The translations under genes and the position numbers were made by a program. This document shows, in pieces, positions 1 to 11,407 of a stretch of DNA of 64,000 nucleotides (positions are counted from its first letter, which is position 1; each line of letters begins with the position of its first letter). Origin of the DNA: Alnus glutinosa (lineage: Eukaryota; Streptophyta; Magnoliopsida; Fagales; Betulaceae); the NCBI RefSeq assembly GCF_958979055.1, contig NC_084891.1, forward strand, positions 4,344,501 through 4,408,500. Reading direction: 5' to 3'. Under the pieces are notes generated by a model, which did not search any database, was not told where the DNA came from, and saw only the letters and a program-made list of their open reading frames with translations.

Positions 1-100
1 CCTTTTGAAAGAAAAATGGGAGTAATTTTTATTTTGGGACCGGATATATCTTGTTACACAAGTTATTTGTTTTTCTCCCAGAATGGCCAAAGGGGGAGTT
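1..100 (+). mobile_element. 3' tail of a Copia-type element, with polypurine tract
   Basis: The window opens inside a retroelement. Positions about 85-99 read as a purine-rich tract (CCAAAGGGGGAG) directly before TGTTGG at 101. This is the usual layout of a polypurine tract followed by the 3' LTR. No protein domain can be recognised in these 100 bases. The body of the element lies outside the window. Confidence 0.55.
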
Positions 101-928
101 TGTTGGTTTTATTGGCTACATTCTGGTAGACAAAAACACTTTCTTTTCTGGACACTAACTTTTCAAGGACACCGTAATTCAGAGTCTATTTCAAATATTA
201 TTGCAGAATTTTTATTTTGGCATGGAAAGAATTATATAAGGCAAGATCTGCAATATACTGCTCAAGAAAGGAAAGATTTTAAGATAAGGAAGATTCTGAC
301 AACTTTACAGATGTCAAGGTCGGTTTTCCCTTGTGACCCTCTAGATGGCGCAAAGGAAGCGTCCGAATGCCAGCCAGTTTTTATCCTATCCGAACAGCGT
401 ATCAGACGCAAACCATAGGGACTTGGTATTCGCACAGCCGTCCGGACGCGACCCACAGAGAGCATATGTTCCCACAAGTGTCATGACGCAAATACGGTAG
501 CTAGGAACAGTGGAGGTATTCTACACAACCGTCCGGACGCTAGGGCAAGCCATCCGGACGCGCTTTGGCAACTTATGAGGAATTGCTGCTTAGAACATTT
601 ATTGTGTGATTTGATCAACCTATGGAAGTCTAACTTAGAGAAAAGCTTTAAGTTAAAGGAATCCATTGAAGAACTCTTCAGATAAGAGGTTTGGTTGAGA
701 AATGTTCACGTATAAGTACATGTCAGAGCTAAAGGTACGACTACTGTATCAGGGGGTATCTAAATACGACTGCTTTGTAACTAGCTTTTCCTTTTGAATA
801 GTGGATTGCCTGGGTTTGGCAGCTCCGGAGTTGTTTTTCTCTTTGGTACAAAGAGTTTCCACTTCGTCTCCAATATATTTGTGTTTTTTACTTTCCGGAT
901 TTTATATTTTGGTTATTGGTTGATCACA
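101..928 (+). mobile_element. Copia-type 3' LTR rich in TCCGGACG palindromes
   Basis: The LTR probably starts with TGTTGG at 101 and ends near TGATCACA at 921-928; the right edge is a guess from the TG...CA rule. The first 450 bases recur at 9057-9540. It carries several CCGTCCGGACGC-like palindromic motifs (about 345-575). The stretch at 780-900 (TGGATTGCCTGGG, then TTTCCACTTCGTCTCC) resembles the R/U5 end of plant Copia LTRs. No target-site duplication can be tested because the left end is missing. Confidence 0.55.
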
Positions 929-1945
929 TGCACACACAAAGGAGTCTTTATTTTTCAAATTCAAAGTCTCACCAAAATAACGATAAGAAATGGTTGAACC
1001 AAAGTCTCACCACAAAAAAAAAAAAAAAAAAAAAAAGAAAAAAAAAGAGAGGGGAATCACGCCTCCAAGAAACAAACATCCGTTTTAATTAATCATAATT
1101 TGTATCATAGGGTTACAAAAGACTATTTAAATGGACTATGACAGAAACCCTAACCCTAAATTGGCTGACTTTTTGGCCAAGCCCATTATTGCATACCGAC
1201 TCTTAAAACATAAATTAAATAATAAACAACTATTACAAAATAACATCGTCCCTTAAAAAGTAAATTTAAAGAATGAATATTCTTTCTTTTTTCTGCATCA
1301 AGTAGTTTCATGTATCTAAGTGTTATACTTGTCAGTTCATGGGCTAAATCAAAAACCCTTGTCAGTTGAGGGGGCAATTATATGTATCTAAGTGCCAATA
1401 AAAATACAGAAGATAGTATTGTATTGGACCGTTCCTACTCTGATTTTTTTTTTCTTTTTTTAGAAGGTGACAATAATAGCCTTAAAAATGTAAATTAATC
1501 TAGAGGTATCTTGATGATTCATTTGATAAATAACTAGCAATAGATTAATCTAGATTTTGCAGTGGATTGGTATTGGACTGATATTATTATTATATTTTGA
1601 ATTGGCCTTTGCATATATATAGAGATCATTTTGACAAAGTTGGCATCAACTAGCCGGTCAGTGACTGATCAATAGTAGGCTCTAGAGTTTTCAAAGTTGA
1701 ATATATTTCTTTCAAATTTATGGTTGTAGGAATTTCAAAAATTGAACCAATTAGGTGATGTGCCAAATAGTTGAGATCAATAATAGACTAATAATAGATC
1801 ATATAGGTTTCTTGAAGATCCTGAAAAGGAGTTTTTGCCATGTAAAAAAACTAGAATATGTTCTCTCATGCATGAAATTTGAAAGTCGAAGCATGCTAGC
1901 TAGACAACATACATATGTACATCTATCTCCCACTGCAAGCCACTA
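929..1945. other. Intergenic, upstream of the defensin-like gene
   Basis: AT-rich sequence with an A-tract at about 1013-1045. I see no reading frame with a recognisable domain, no repeat shared with the rest of the window and no RNA gene. The last few hundred bases are presumably the promoter of the gene at 2002. Confidence 0.5.
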
Positions 1946-1950
1946 TATTA

Positions 1951-1960
1951 TATATATAAA
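1951..1960 (+). promoter_or_regulatory. TATA box of the defensin-like gene
   Basis: TATATATAAA lies 42 to 51 bases before the ATG at 2002. A TATA box here would place the transcription start near 1985. That start is downstream of the first in-frame ATG (1975) and is the reason for choosing 2002 as the start codon. Confidence 0.45.
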
Positions 1961-2001
1961 GATCGAAAAGCTTTATGGCTGAGAGTGCTCCAAGGAAAAT
2001 C

Positions 2002-2374
2002 ATGGTTAAAACTTCTAAATTTCTTTGCTTCTCCACAATCCTTATAATTATCATTCTTCATATCAATGTGGGTAGGTGATTTTACACTACTTTCATATAA
2101 GTCTATTAGCTATATATAGATCGAGTATGGGCATATATTCTCATCATGTATATTGACATCTTTCTTGTTTTTTACAATTTGTTTATATGATGATGAGATA
2201 GCAAGTGCGAAAGAAGAATGCCACTATGTTTTAAGTAGAACTTGGCACGGGAGATGCATCTTCTCAGAAAATTGTGCTACCCGTTGCAGGAGGAAGGAGG
2301 GTGTAGTAGATGGAGGAGCATGTTTTGGGTATTGGCATTCAAAATGCTACTGCTTCAAATGTACACGTAATTGA
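2002..2374 (+). CDS. Plant defensin-like secreted cysteine-rich peptide (two exons)
   Basis: Exons are 2002-2071 and 2202-2374, with a 130-bp GT-AG intron in phase 1. The precursor is about 80 residues: a 26-residue signal peptide with a strongly hydrophobic core ending in ASA, then a mature peptide of about 54 residues with eight cysteines. Cysteine spacing is C-x11-C-x5-C-x3-C-x11-C-x7-C-x-C-x2-C, which fits the cysteine-stabilised alpha-beta fold. A gamma-core G-A-C...C is present. The intron splits the signal peptide, as is usual for plant defensins. The x2 gap before the last cysteine is shorter than the common x3. An in-frame ATG at 1975 would add nine residues but sits too close to the TATA box. 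Family role (known): secreted antimicrobial or signalling peptide. The actual target cannot be read from sequence. It could instead belong to the SCR/LCR-type pollen or defence peptides. Confidence 0.8.
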
Positions 2375-2465
2375 CCAAATCGGGTTTTGTACAGGCTGGA
2401 TGGTTGTCCTCGCTGCTCATTTGCTTTTTCAATGGATATCAGAGGAATTTATAGAATTACTCATA

Positions 2466-2713
2466 CTGAGGTTGCTTTGGAACGATTGTTTGCTGTTAAT
2501 TTCATACTGTCTTTTTTTTTTAGGAAAAAAAATTCTAGATAAATAAATGTTTGCTTGCTAACTTTCCATGCATAATATTTAGCGAATTTTGTTATGGTTG
2601 CCCTTTTTTCTATGCTATGTTAACATAGTTTTTTGTTTGTTTTTGTTTTTTAGAATAAAATTTCATTGACATAAACTATTCAATATTAAGGTCTCACATT
2701 TATATAATTATAA
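2466..2713 (+). repeat. 3' flank of the defensin gene, duplicated at 9541-9763
   Basis: From TGCTTTGGAACGATTG at about 2470 to TATATAATTATA at 2713 the sequence matches 9541-9763 closely, including TTCTAGATAAATAAATG and the run through CTCACAT. The match stops abruptly at both ends. This is a segmental duplicate of the region just downstream of the defensin gene; the second copy has no gene beside it. Confidence 0.8.
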
Positions 2714-3285
2714 GGGAAAACTACACTTTACACCCCCAATGTTTCACTCCTTTTTCAATCTTGCCACAAAGGTGAAAAAATTTGCAATGGACCCCAACAA
2801 AGTTTCATAATTTTGCAATATAGCAATTCTGTTAGATGATTCCGTCTTTCTAGATGGAAATTGCCGCACGTGTGATTTTTGCTCTCGACTTCACCAAAAG
2901 TCCCTCATGTATCACTTGTTGAAATTTATGTCAATTTCTGTTATAGAACTTTCCCATTTCGAACTCTATCAGATAAATGAACCTTTTTTGTTAACTATTC
3001 CTCCGACCTTACTAATAAAGGTACACACTAGATTGTTTCAAGATCCACTGAGGTAGATACCAACAAGAGAGAATAAAGGAAAACCAAACCAAAACTTATA
3101 GACAAAAAAGATGAAAACCAAACCTGGGTTGGGTTATGACACAAAAAAAGGTGGAAAAATGATAAGGCCTTGTTTGGTAAAGGTCTATTCCTTATAATAG
3201 TTATTCTCATTGGAATAACTATTCCCTTATGAAGAGAAATACCTATTCCTCTAAAAAATGAGAGGAATAGATATTCCTAAAGGAA
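2714..3285. other. Intergenic with MITE-like fragments
   Basis: The sequence from GGGAAAACTACACTTTACACC at 2714 looks like one end of a non-autonomous DNA element, but I could not find a matching far end. At 3170-3285 there is GGCCTTGTTTGGTA and a small hairpin (TATTCCTCT...AGAGGAATA), typical of Tourist-like MITEs. It is cut by the Copia insertion at 3291, and its other half is not recognisable after 8264. No coding sequence is seen. Confidence 0.4.
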
Positions 3286-3290
3286 TAAAT

Positions 3291-3800
3291 TGTAAGAAAT
3301 TACATATGTGTCCCTTAGACACATTTAATTCATTGTAACTGTTGGAATTTAAATAATTATCATAACGGTAATTATTTAATTTGTAACGGTTGTAATTTTA
3401 AATAATTATCATAACGGTAATTATTTAATATAAAGATTAAATATGATTTATTCCACATTAAGTTATATGAAATCATAACGGTTTAAAACGGTTTTTTATA
3501 TTAATTTTCTGATTTATTCTTCTTGATGGGAGGAGAATAATCAGCCATCTAATTAATAACGAGGGTCCCTAGCCTACCTATATAAAGAGCCCTGTGTATC
3601 CATCTATTGGCACACTCATAGGCATAGGCCAGAAGAACTCTCTAAATTTTTGTTAGAATACTTTGTATTGCAGAAAATTCATTCGTTTCTTTGTTCTTTG
3701 TTCTTCGTTCTTCATCAAGCTTGAACAAAATATGGCTAGAGGTATTTATAATTCCGCTGCTTATTATTTTATAGCATTTTATTTATATATTATGTTTACA
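3291..3800 (+). repeat. 5' LTR of the Copia element (510 bp)
   Basis: TG...CA ends. It holds two direct copies of a 49-bp unit built around ATAACGGTAATTATTTAAT. A TATA box (CTATATAAAG) at about 3579 is followed by the presumed R region. It pairs with 7750-8259. Confidence 0.93.
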
Positions 3801-3802
3801 TG

Positions 3803-3814
3803 TGGTATCAGAGC
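3803..3814 (+). other. Primer-binding site (initiator Met tRNA type)
   Basis: TGGTATCAGAGC begins two bases after the 5' LTR. The same site with its context (GTGGTATCAGAGCACGCCGC) occurs again at 3938-3957, separated by about 110 bases that are not part of gag. The second copy may mark a rearrangement breakpoint. Confidence 0.85.
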
Positions 3815-3962
3815 ACGCCGCAGCCATGGTGACCCCACCCACAATATTGTCCTCTTTGGTATCTTGGGACTACTCGAACCCTCAACCTCAAGGTTTTGTT
3901 CCTTACACCCAACCATTTGGGCTCCAAACGCGTTGTTGTGGTATCAGAGCACGCCGCAGCCA

Positions 3963-6900
3963 AAGTACGAGAAACGACAGAGTGTTTACTTTGTGGCTAC
4001 TCATGATAAGGGAAAGAGTAAAAGAGACAAAAGTGCCCCGCATCTCAAGAAAGATAACAAGTTGTCAATCAAGAAAAATGACAATAAGGATACTTGTTTC
4101 TTCTGTAAGAAAGGGGGGCATATGAAGAAGGATTGCCAAAAGTACAAAAGATGGCTTGAAAAGAAAGGTAATATCATATCTCTAGTATGTCATGAATCTT
4201 TTTTTGTTGAGGCTCCTTGTAATACATGGTGGATTGATTCTGGTTCTACAATCCATATTGTTAATACAATGTAGGGTTTTCTCAACACAAGGAAACCGGC
4301 AAGCAATGAGCAACGGGTCTATTCCGGAAATAAGTTGTTTTCACATGTGGAAGTGGTTGGGACCTTTAGATTGATTTTGAAAACTGGTTATATTTTAGAT
4401 TTGGAAAATGTATTTTTTATTCCATGTTTCTCTAGAAACTTAATTTTGGTTTCTAAACTGGATGTTATTGGTTTTAGTTTTTGGTTTATAAACTCTACTT
4501 TTAGTATTTTTAAAGGTGAAAATTTTATTAGTGGTGGAACCAAAATTGATGGTTTATTCAAAATTGATCTAGATCCCGACTTTGAAAACAATCATTTATC
4601 ATTGCATTCTAGTGTTGGCATAAAAAGGAGCCTTGTGAATGAAAACTCCGCTTTGTTATGGCACAGGAGATTGGGACATATCTCCATAGAGAGAATCAAA
4701 AGATTAGTAAATGATGGAGTCTTAAAAACTCTTGATTTTACTGATTTTGGTACTTGTGTGGATTGCATAAAGGGAAAGCAAACCAACAAGACCACTAAAG
4801 GTGTCAGAAGGAGTTCTGAGATTCTTGAAATCATACATACAGATATCTGTGTACCTTTTCCTACTCCCTGCCTAAATGGTCAAAGATATTTTATATCTTT
4901 TATTGATGACCATACACGGTATATGTATCTCTACTTTCTAAATGATAAGGCTGAAGCGCTCAATGCTTTTAAGACCTATAAGGTAGAAGTAGAGAAACAA
5001 AAGGAAAAGAAAATCAAGATCGTAAGATCTGATAGAGGCGGAGAGTACTATGGAAGGTACACAGAAAATGGACAAATGATAGGTCCATTTGCGCAATTTC
5101 TTGAAGAAGAAGGCATTGTTGCTCAATACACAATGTCTGGCACACCACAACAAAATAGTGTTGCAGAAAGGAGAAATCGCACACTTATGGACATGGTAAG
5201 GAGCATGCTCAGTAATTCTGAGTTACCTTTATTACTATGGAGTGAAGCCTTAAAAACTGCTGTGTATGTATTAAACTGGGTACCATCCAAGGCTGTCCCT
5301 AAGACACCTTTTGAATTATGAAATGGATGGAAACCAAGTTTAAATCACTTACACATATGGGGTTGTCCTGCTGAAGTGAGGATTTATAATCCAAATATAA
5401 AGAAGTTAGACCCAAGGACAACCAGCGATCATTTTATCAGCTATGAGTCAACTCCAAAGGATTTAGGTTTTATTGTCCTTCTAATAATACTAGAATTGTT
5501 GAATCTATGAATGCAAAATTCTTAGAGGATCTTGAACATAGTGGGAGTGCTTATCCTCAAAGGATTGAATTAGAGGAAGCACAAGAGTTGACTGATGCTC
5601 CTTTATCTAAAGGATGTTTGATTATGTTTAAGGAAATCCAAACAGATTGCCTTGAACCACAATCAATTTCAGAACAGTCAGCTCATGAGGAACAAGTTCA
5701 TATTGAACCTACTCAACCCCCTCAAAATGAGGAGGAGGTAGGATTAAGAAGATCTTCTAGAATAATTAGACCAGCAATCTCTAGTGATTATATTGTATAC
5801 CTCCAAGAGTCCGATTTCGATGTTGGGCCTAAGGATGATCCAAATTCATTTTCACAAGCCATGAGTGGGGAACACTCCACATTATGGTTAAATGCCATGA
5901 AGGAAGAAATGGAATCCATGGCTAAAAATCAAGTCTGGGATCTTGTTGACTTACCAGAGAAAGCTGTAGCCATAGGCTGCAAATGGGTTTACAAAACCAA
6001 AAGGGATGCTTCTGGTAATGTTGAACGATATAAAGCTGGACTTGTAGCCAAGGGTTTCACACAAAAGGAAGGTATTGATTATCATGAAACCTTCTCTCCA
6101 GTATCCAAGAAGGATTCATTTAGGATAATCATGGCATTAGTAGCTCATTTTAATCTAGAGCTACATCAAATGGATGTGAAAATAGCCTTTTTGAATGAGG
6201 ATCTTGAAGAAGAGGTTTACATGAAACAACCTGAAGGTTTTGATAATAACACTCAGAAAGCTTGCAAACTAAATAAATCTATTTATGGACTAAAACAAGC
6301 CTCCTGTCAATGGTATATTAAATTTCACAAAGTTATTACCTCATTTGGTTTTATTGAGAACTTTGTTGATCAATGTATATACCTTAAGGTCAGTGGGAGT
6401 AAAGTCATATTTTTAGTCCTATATGTAGATGATATTTTACTTGCAAGTAATGATTTAGGTTTACTGCATGAAACCAAATAGTTTCTTTCTCAAAATTTTG
6501 AAATGAAGGATTTGGGTGAAGCCTTTTATGTCATTGGCATAGAGATTCACAGAGACAGAAAACAGAAAATATTAAAACTGTCTCAAAAGGCCTACATTGA
6601 AAAAGTTTTGGAAAGATTCAAAATGAAGAACTGTTCGGCTTCTGTAGCACCTATCATTAAAGGAGACAAATTCAGTAATGATCAATGTCCCCGAAATGCA
6701 TTGGAACAGGAGCAGATGAAGAACATTCCATATGCATCTGCAATTGGCAGTCTATTGTATGCACAAGTTTGCACTAGACCTGACATTGCGATGGCAGTTG
6801 GAATGTTGGGTCGATATCAAAGTAACCCAGGAATGGAACATTGGAAAGCTGCAAAGAAAGTCATGCGGTATTTGCAAGGAACAAAGGACTACGGTTTGAC

Positions 6901-7351
6901 ATTCAGACACACTGACCATTTGGAGGTGGTTGGGTATTCAGATTCAGATTTTGCTGGATGTGTAGATAGTAGAAAATCTACTTCAGGGTATATCTTTCTC
7001 TTGGCTGGAGGGGCTATATCCTGGAGAAGTAACAAGCAAACTATAGTTGCTACATCTACAATGGAAGCAGAATTTATTGCGTGCTATGAAGCCACTACAC
7101 ATGCGCTATGGTTAAGAAATTTTGTTGGTGGTCTCAAAATTGTCGATTCTATAGCGAGACCAATCAAGATCTTCTGCGATAATCGTGCTGCCATATTCTT
7201 TTCTAAGAATAATAAAAGTGGAAGTAGAAGTAAGCATATCGACATCAAGTATCTTTGTGTGAGAGAGAACATCAAAAGAAATGAAGTGCTCGTTGAGCAT
7301 ATCAGTACTGAATTGATGATTGCGGATCCTATGACTAAGGTTTACCGGTAA
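3963..7351 (+). pseudogene. Copia gag-pol remnant (zinc knuckle, PR, INT, RT, RNase H)
   Basis: Domains run in Copia order. A gag zinc knuckle, CFFCKKGGHMKKDC (CX2CX4HX4C), lies near 4074-4120. The aspartic protease has a DSGST active site near 4230. The integrase spans about 4630-5320, with an HHCC finger and the D...D...E core. Reverse transcriptase spans about 5830-6480 with YVDD, and RNase H follows to TAA at 7349. Breaks: TAG at 4272-4274, TGA at 5319-5321, a frameshift near 5465, and TAG at 6479-6481. The capsid part of gag is absent upstream of the zinc knuckle, so no functional virus-like particle protein is encoded. The stops look like C-to-T or G-to-A changes of CAG or TGG codons. 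Confidence 0.92.
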
Positions 7352-7749
7352 AGCTGTTTAAAAGTCATGTGGAGCATATGGACTCATTGATTCATTTTGT
7401 ACCTAGTTCTTTCTAATTTGTCTATAGACATCAAGTTATTTTTTAATAAAGTTTGTGCACATTTGTTATATTATCCATAGGGATAAAATTAAAGTTGGAC
7501 CCGAATAACTTATAGGAAGTTTATTCATAAAGTTTGATTGCCCATATAGTACTCATTTAAGAAATATTTTATATGTAATACATGGAAGGAACGACTTATT
7601 ACATAAAGTTTTACCGCCATGATTCATGTGTAATATTCCTTATGTGAGTGGGAGGATTTCATGAATGGCTGGAATAAATAAAGTGATAATCATATTGAAG
7701 AACCGAACATCTAGGGAATTATATGTGTCATAAGGGCCAAGTGGGAGAA

Positions 7750-8259
7750 TGTAAGAAATTACATATGTGTCCCTTAGACACATTTAATTCATTGTAACGG
7801 TTGGAATTTAAATAATTATCATAACGGTAATTATTTAATTTGTAACGGTTGGAATTTTAAATAATTACCATAACGGTAATTATGTAATATAAAGATTTAA
7901 TATAATTTATTCCACATTAAGTTATATGAAATCATAACGGTTTAAAACGGTTTTTTTTATTAATTTTCTGATTTATTCTTCTTGATGGGAGGAGAATAAT
8001 CAGCCATCTAATTAATAACGAGGGTCCCTAGCCTACCTATATAAAGAGCCCTGTGTATCCATCTATTGGCACACTCATAGGAATAGGCCAGAAGAACTCT
8101 CTAAATTTTTGTTAGAATACTTTGTATTGCAGAAAATTCATTCGTTTCTTTGTTCTTTGTTCTTCGTTCTTCATCAAGCTTGAACAAAATATGGCTGGAG
8201 GTATTTATAATTCCGCTGCTTATTATTTTATAGCATTTTATTTATATATTATGTTTACA
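7750..8259 (+). repeat. 3' LTR of the Copia element (510 bp)
   Basis: It starts right after the purine-rich GTGGGAGAA and is the same length as the 5' LTR. It is followed by TAAAT, the second copy of the target-site duplication. Confidence 0.93.
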
Positions 8260-8264
8260 TAAAT

Positions 8265-9056
8265 TACATTTCCAGAAAAAACCACTCATTATTTTTTATT
8301 TTCTCTCAATTTTTTTAACAATGAAAAAAAAAAAAACAAACCTCCAATGGGTGGTAGGCCAGCCACATATGGAGCGGGGGGTGGTCTCAGCCAAGTAAAC
8401 ATTTTTCTCCACCAAGGAAACATTTCAGTGTTTTACAGAGGCTAGGGTTGAGTAGAAAGGATATTGAGGCAGATGCGACCGTTCAACTTAAGACATTACT
8501 CGAGCTATCACTTAAGGACACATTACAGAATCTCAAAGGTTGCTTATGGTAATTAGTACTTCTGGGTGACACTATAAATTTGATGGTTAGGGTTGTATTT
8601 GTATAATTAAGGTTTAATACAGAATATCTTATACAGCTGCGTATATTGTAAGGATTTCAGTTAATGTAACGATTCCTAGTAAATGCTCTAGTTATAGTTA
8701 TTAATGTTGGTAGATACGCCATGTGTTTTCGCTGCGTAATATCATTTTTTGAAGAGTAGATATTTTTGAATCTTATTCCTTAGGGGAATTTGATTGAGAA
8801 GATAATCGTTAAGTTAATTACAAGTAATTTTTCGGTGCGTTAATAATGATAAATGAGTAAATTTGGTTTTTGAAGTGTTTAAATGAGGGTATTTTCGAAA
8901 GACTTTGGTCAAATATGATTTTTTTCTTCCAAACAGACGGTCAACGCTAACAGAGAGGCTTAATTACAACAAAAAAGTAGTGACGCAGGACGAAAGGGAA
9001 TTTCCACTAAATAGATAAAGAACAACAGAAAATAAAGATAGTTCTTACGTTAATTC
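8265..9056. other. Intergenic, nothing recognised
   Basis: AT-rich DNA with an A-tract near 8322. I see no coding frame with a domain, no terminal repeats and no match elsewhere in the window. Confidence 0.4.
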
Positions 9057-9540
9057 TGTTGGTTTTATTGGCTACATTCTGGTAGACAAAAACACTTCAT
9101 TTTCTGGACATTGACTTTTAGGGACACCATAATTCAGAGTCTATTTCAGATATTATTGGAGAATATTTATTCCAACATGGAAAGAATTATACGAGGCAAG
9201 ATCTGCAATATACTATTCAAGAAAGGAAAGATTCCGAGACAAGGAAGATTCTGGCAACTTTACAGATGTCAAAGTCGATTTTCCCTTGTGACCGTCCGGA
9301 CGGCCTAGAGGAAGCGTTCGGACGCCAGCTTTCATCCTGTCCGAACATCATATCAGACGCAAACTACAAGGACTTGGTGTTCACACAGCCGTTCGGACAC
9401 CCAGCGGACGCGAACCACAGAGAGCACATGTTCGCACAAGTGTCAGGACGCAAATGCGGTAGCTGCGAACAGTGGAGGTATTCTACACAACGGCGTCCGT
9501 CCGAATGCGCTTCAACAACTTATGAAGAATTGTTGATGGT
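9057..9540 (+). repeat. Truncated second copy of the TCCGGACG-rich Copia LTR
   Basis: It begins with TGTTGGTTTTATTGGCTAC, like position 101, and follows that LTR closely to about position 590 of the first copy, with many substitutions. It keeps CCGTCCGGACGG at about 9292. It has no polypurine tract before it and is joined directly to the duplicated defensin 3' flank, so it is a fragment rather than an intact solo LTR. Confidence 0.75.
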
Positions 9541-9763
9541 GCTTTGGAATGATTGTCTGTTAATTTTGTACTGTCCTTTTTTCTAAAAAAAAAAATTCTA
9601 GATAAATAAATGTTTGCTTGCTAACTTTCCATGCATAATATTTAGCAAATTTTGTTATGGTTGGCCTTTCTTCTATGCTATGTTAACATAGTTTTTTTTA
9701 GAATAAAATTTCATTGACATAAACTATTCAATATTAAGGTCTCACATGTATATAATTATAATA
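9541..9763 (+). repeat. Orphan copy of the defensin 3' flank
   Basis: It matches 2466-2713 over almost its whole length. The defensin coding sequence expected upstream is missing; the LTR fragment sits there instead. The simplest reading is a former tandem copy of the defensin locus whose gene was lost. Confidence 0.75.
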
Positions 9764-11400
9764 AATAAAATGCACATTCATGTTTTGTTGCATTATATAT
9801 ATATATATATATATATAGGGATGTATAATAAATTCTGGATAAACGCACGATTTGAGATTACTCTCACTTTTAAATTTTCAAAATTTACTATTTGAGTTTT
9901 CACTAATTCGAAATAGATCACTCTGTGAGTTTTTCGTCCAAGTTTTCTATAGACCGTTAGTCAGATTCATCATTTTTGCCACATCACCCTAAAATAATAC
10001 ATTTTTTATTTTTTTTTCAAAAAATACAATCTAAAAAATAAATTTTAAAAATAAAAATATAAAAAAGAAAAATCTAAAAAAAGAAAAAGCTTGGATTGGT
10101 ATCCTTGCCCAACTCAAACTCAAGCTCGATCGGCCTCAGCAAAGGGTTTTGAGAGTTGAGTTTGAATGGATGTTTAAAATTCAGCTTGAGTTCGATTTCT
10201 GTTTCAACACCCATATGATTCGGCCCAGCCGAGTTCAAAAATCCAATGCTCGGCTCAAATACAACCTTAGAAGCCATGGATTTTAGTCGATTCCTAGTTT
10301 TAGGTTGTTTTATATGTGGTGGATGGTAGTAATATTTTTCAATGCAACCAAAAAATAAGTTACTTTCATGATCATTTTTAGGGTTTTAATCAAATAAAGG
10401 AAAATTATTAATTTTTTCAATAAGTATTTTGTATTAAAAAAAAATGGAAAAAAAAAATTCTACCTCAACACAATTTAAGGTATTTTGCTGTATATATTCA
10501 TGGTTGTTTCTAATTGTTAGTAATAAAAGAGACATTTTGTGCTTCTTGCTGTATTCCAAAAGAACCATACTTTGTCCATTTTCTTGGCGATCCCACTCCC
10601 ACACGGGCCACACGCATAGTTAATATTTTAAGACATTGTATTAAAAGTTACCATTAAATTTTAGATTAAATATTATTGAATTTTATATCTAATGATAATT
10701 TTCAATTTCCAACAATAATAACCAAAGCAGTTACTGAAAAAGTTGAACTTTATACTTTTACTACTTTTTTTTAAACTCTCTCAAAGAGATTTTTTATTCT
10801 ACTATCTACTTGCATTTAAATATTATTTCTCATTCTTTGTTATTATATTTTTGCCAACACTCAATGAAATAGAAAATATTGATTTTTCACACATTCTTTG
10901 AGCTACACCGTACGAGTGTTGATGTGTTGCACCAGTTCACTATTCTAGCAAAATTACACAATTTATGAAAACAAAGAAACCAAAAACAAAGCAATTGATT
11001 TTTTTTTTAAAAATAAAATCTATGCAAAAAAGAAAACGTAGCAACTAAAAACAACATTATATGGTTACAATAATGCAATTTAGAAAATGTAATAGCAGAT
11101 ACTCTATCCTTGCTATGCAGAAAATGAGAGCTCAATCCAGTACAATCTATTAATTGGAAAGAAGTTCCAGAATGCAATGAACCGTAAAATACGAGTGAAT
11201 ATCATATTGTTTTAGTTAATGTTTTTATCAATATTTTAGTAGTTATAGAATGAACAGCAAATAGGTTGTAGAGCATATTCACTGTTCATTATATAATGAA
11301 AATAGTCAATTTGCCTTATCTGCTGGATTGGAAAAAAAACTTAATAATAATCAAATTTTACTATTTTGAAGCATTTGACTAGCCTGTTGGAGATGTTATT
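9764..11400. other. Intergenic, AT-rich
   Basis: It holds a (TA)n tract at about 9796-9818 and several A/T runs. A stretch at 10080-10275 is richer in CT/GA but has no recognisable protein domain on either strand. I see no gene. Confidence 0.45.
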
Positions 11401-11407
11401 ATGTAAT

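Larger units (their letters stand above)
3291..8259 (+). mobile_element. Full-length Ty1/Copia LTR retrotransposon, coding region broken
   Basis: The element is 4969 bp, bounded by two 510-bp LTRs that begin TGTAAG and end TTTACA. The 5-bp target-site duplication is TAAAT (3286-3290 and 8260-8264). The primer-binding site is TGGTATCAGAGC at 3803-3814, complementary to initiator methionine tRNA. The polypurine stretch before the 3' LTR is AAGTGGGAGAA. The LTRs differ by nine substitutions that I counted, about 1.8 percent. Most of gag is missing, and pol has three stops and one frameshift. It is therefore structurally intact, fairly young and not autonomous. Confidence 0.93.

Noticed and set aside
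3170-3290. Complete Tourist-like MITE interrupted by the Copia element
   Set aside because: A left end is visible, but no matching right end occurs after 8264, so only a fragment can be claimed.
10074-10277. Minus-strand frame near 10.1 kb
   Set aside because: Repetitive Glu/Asn/Pro-rich translation without recognisable domain, splice signals or neighbours.
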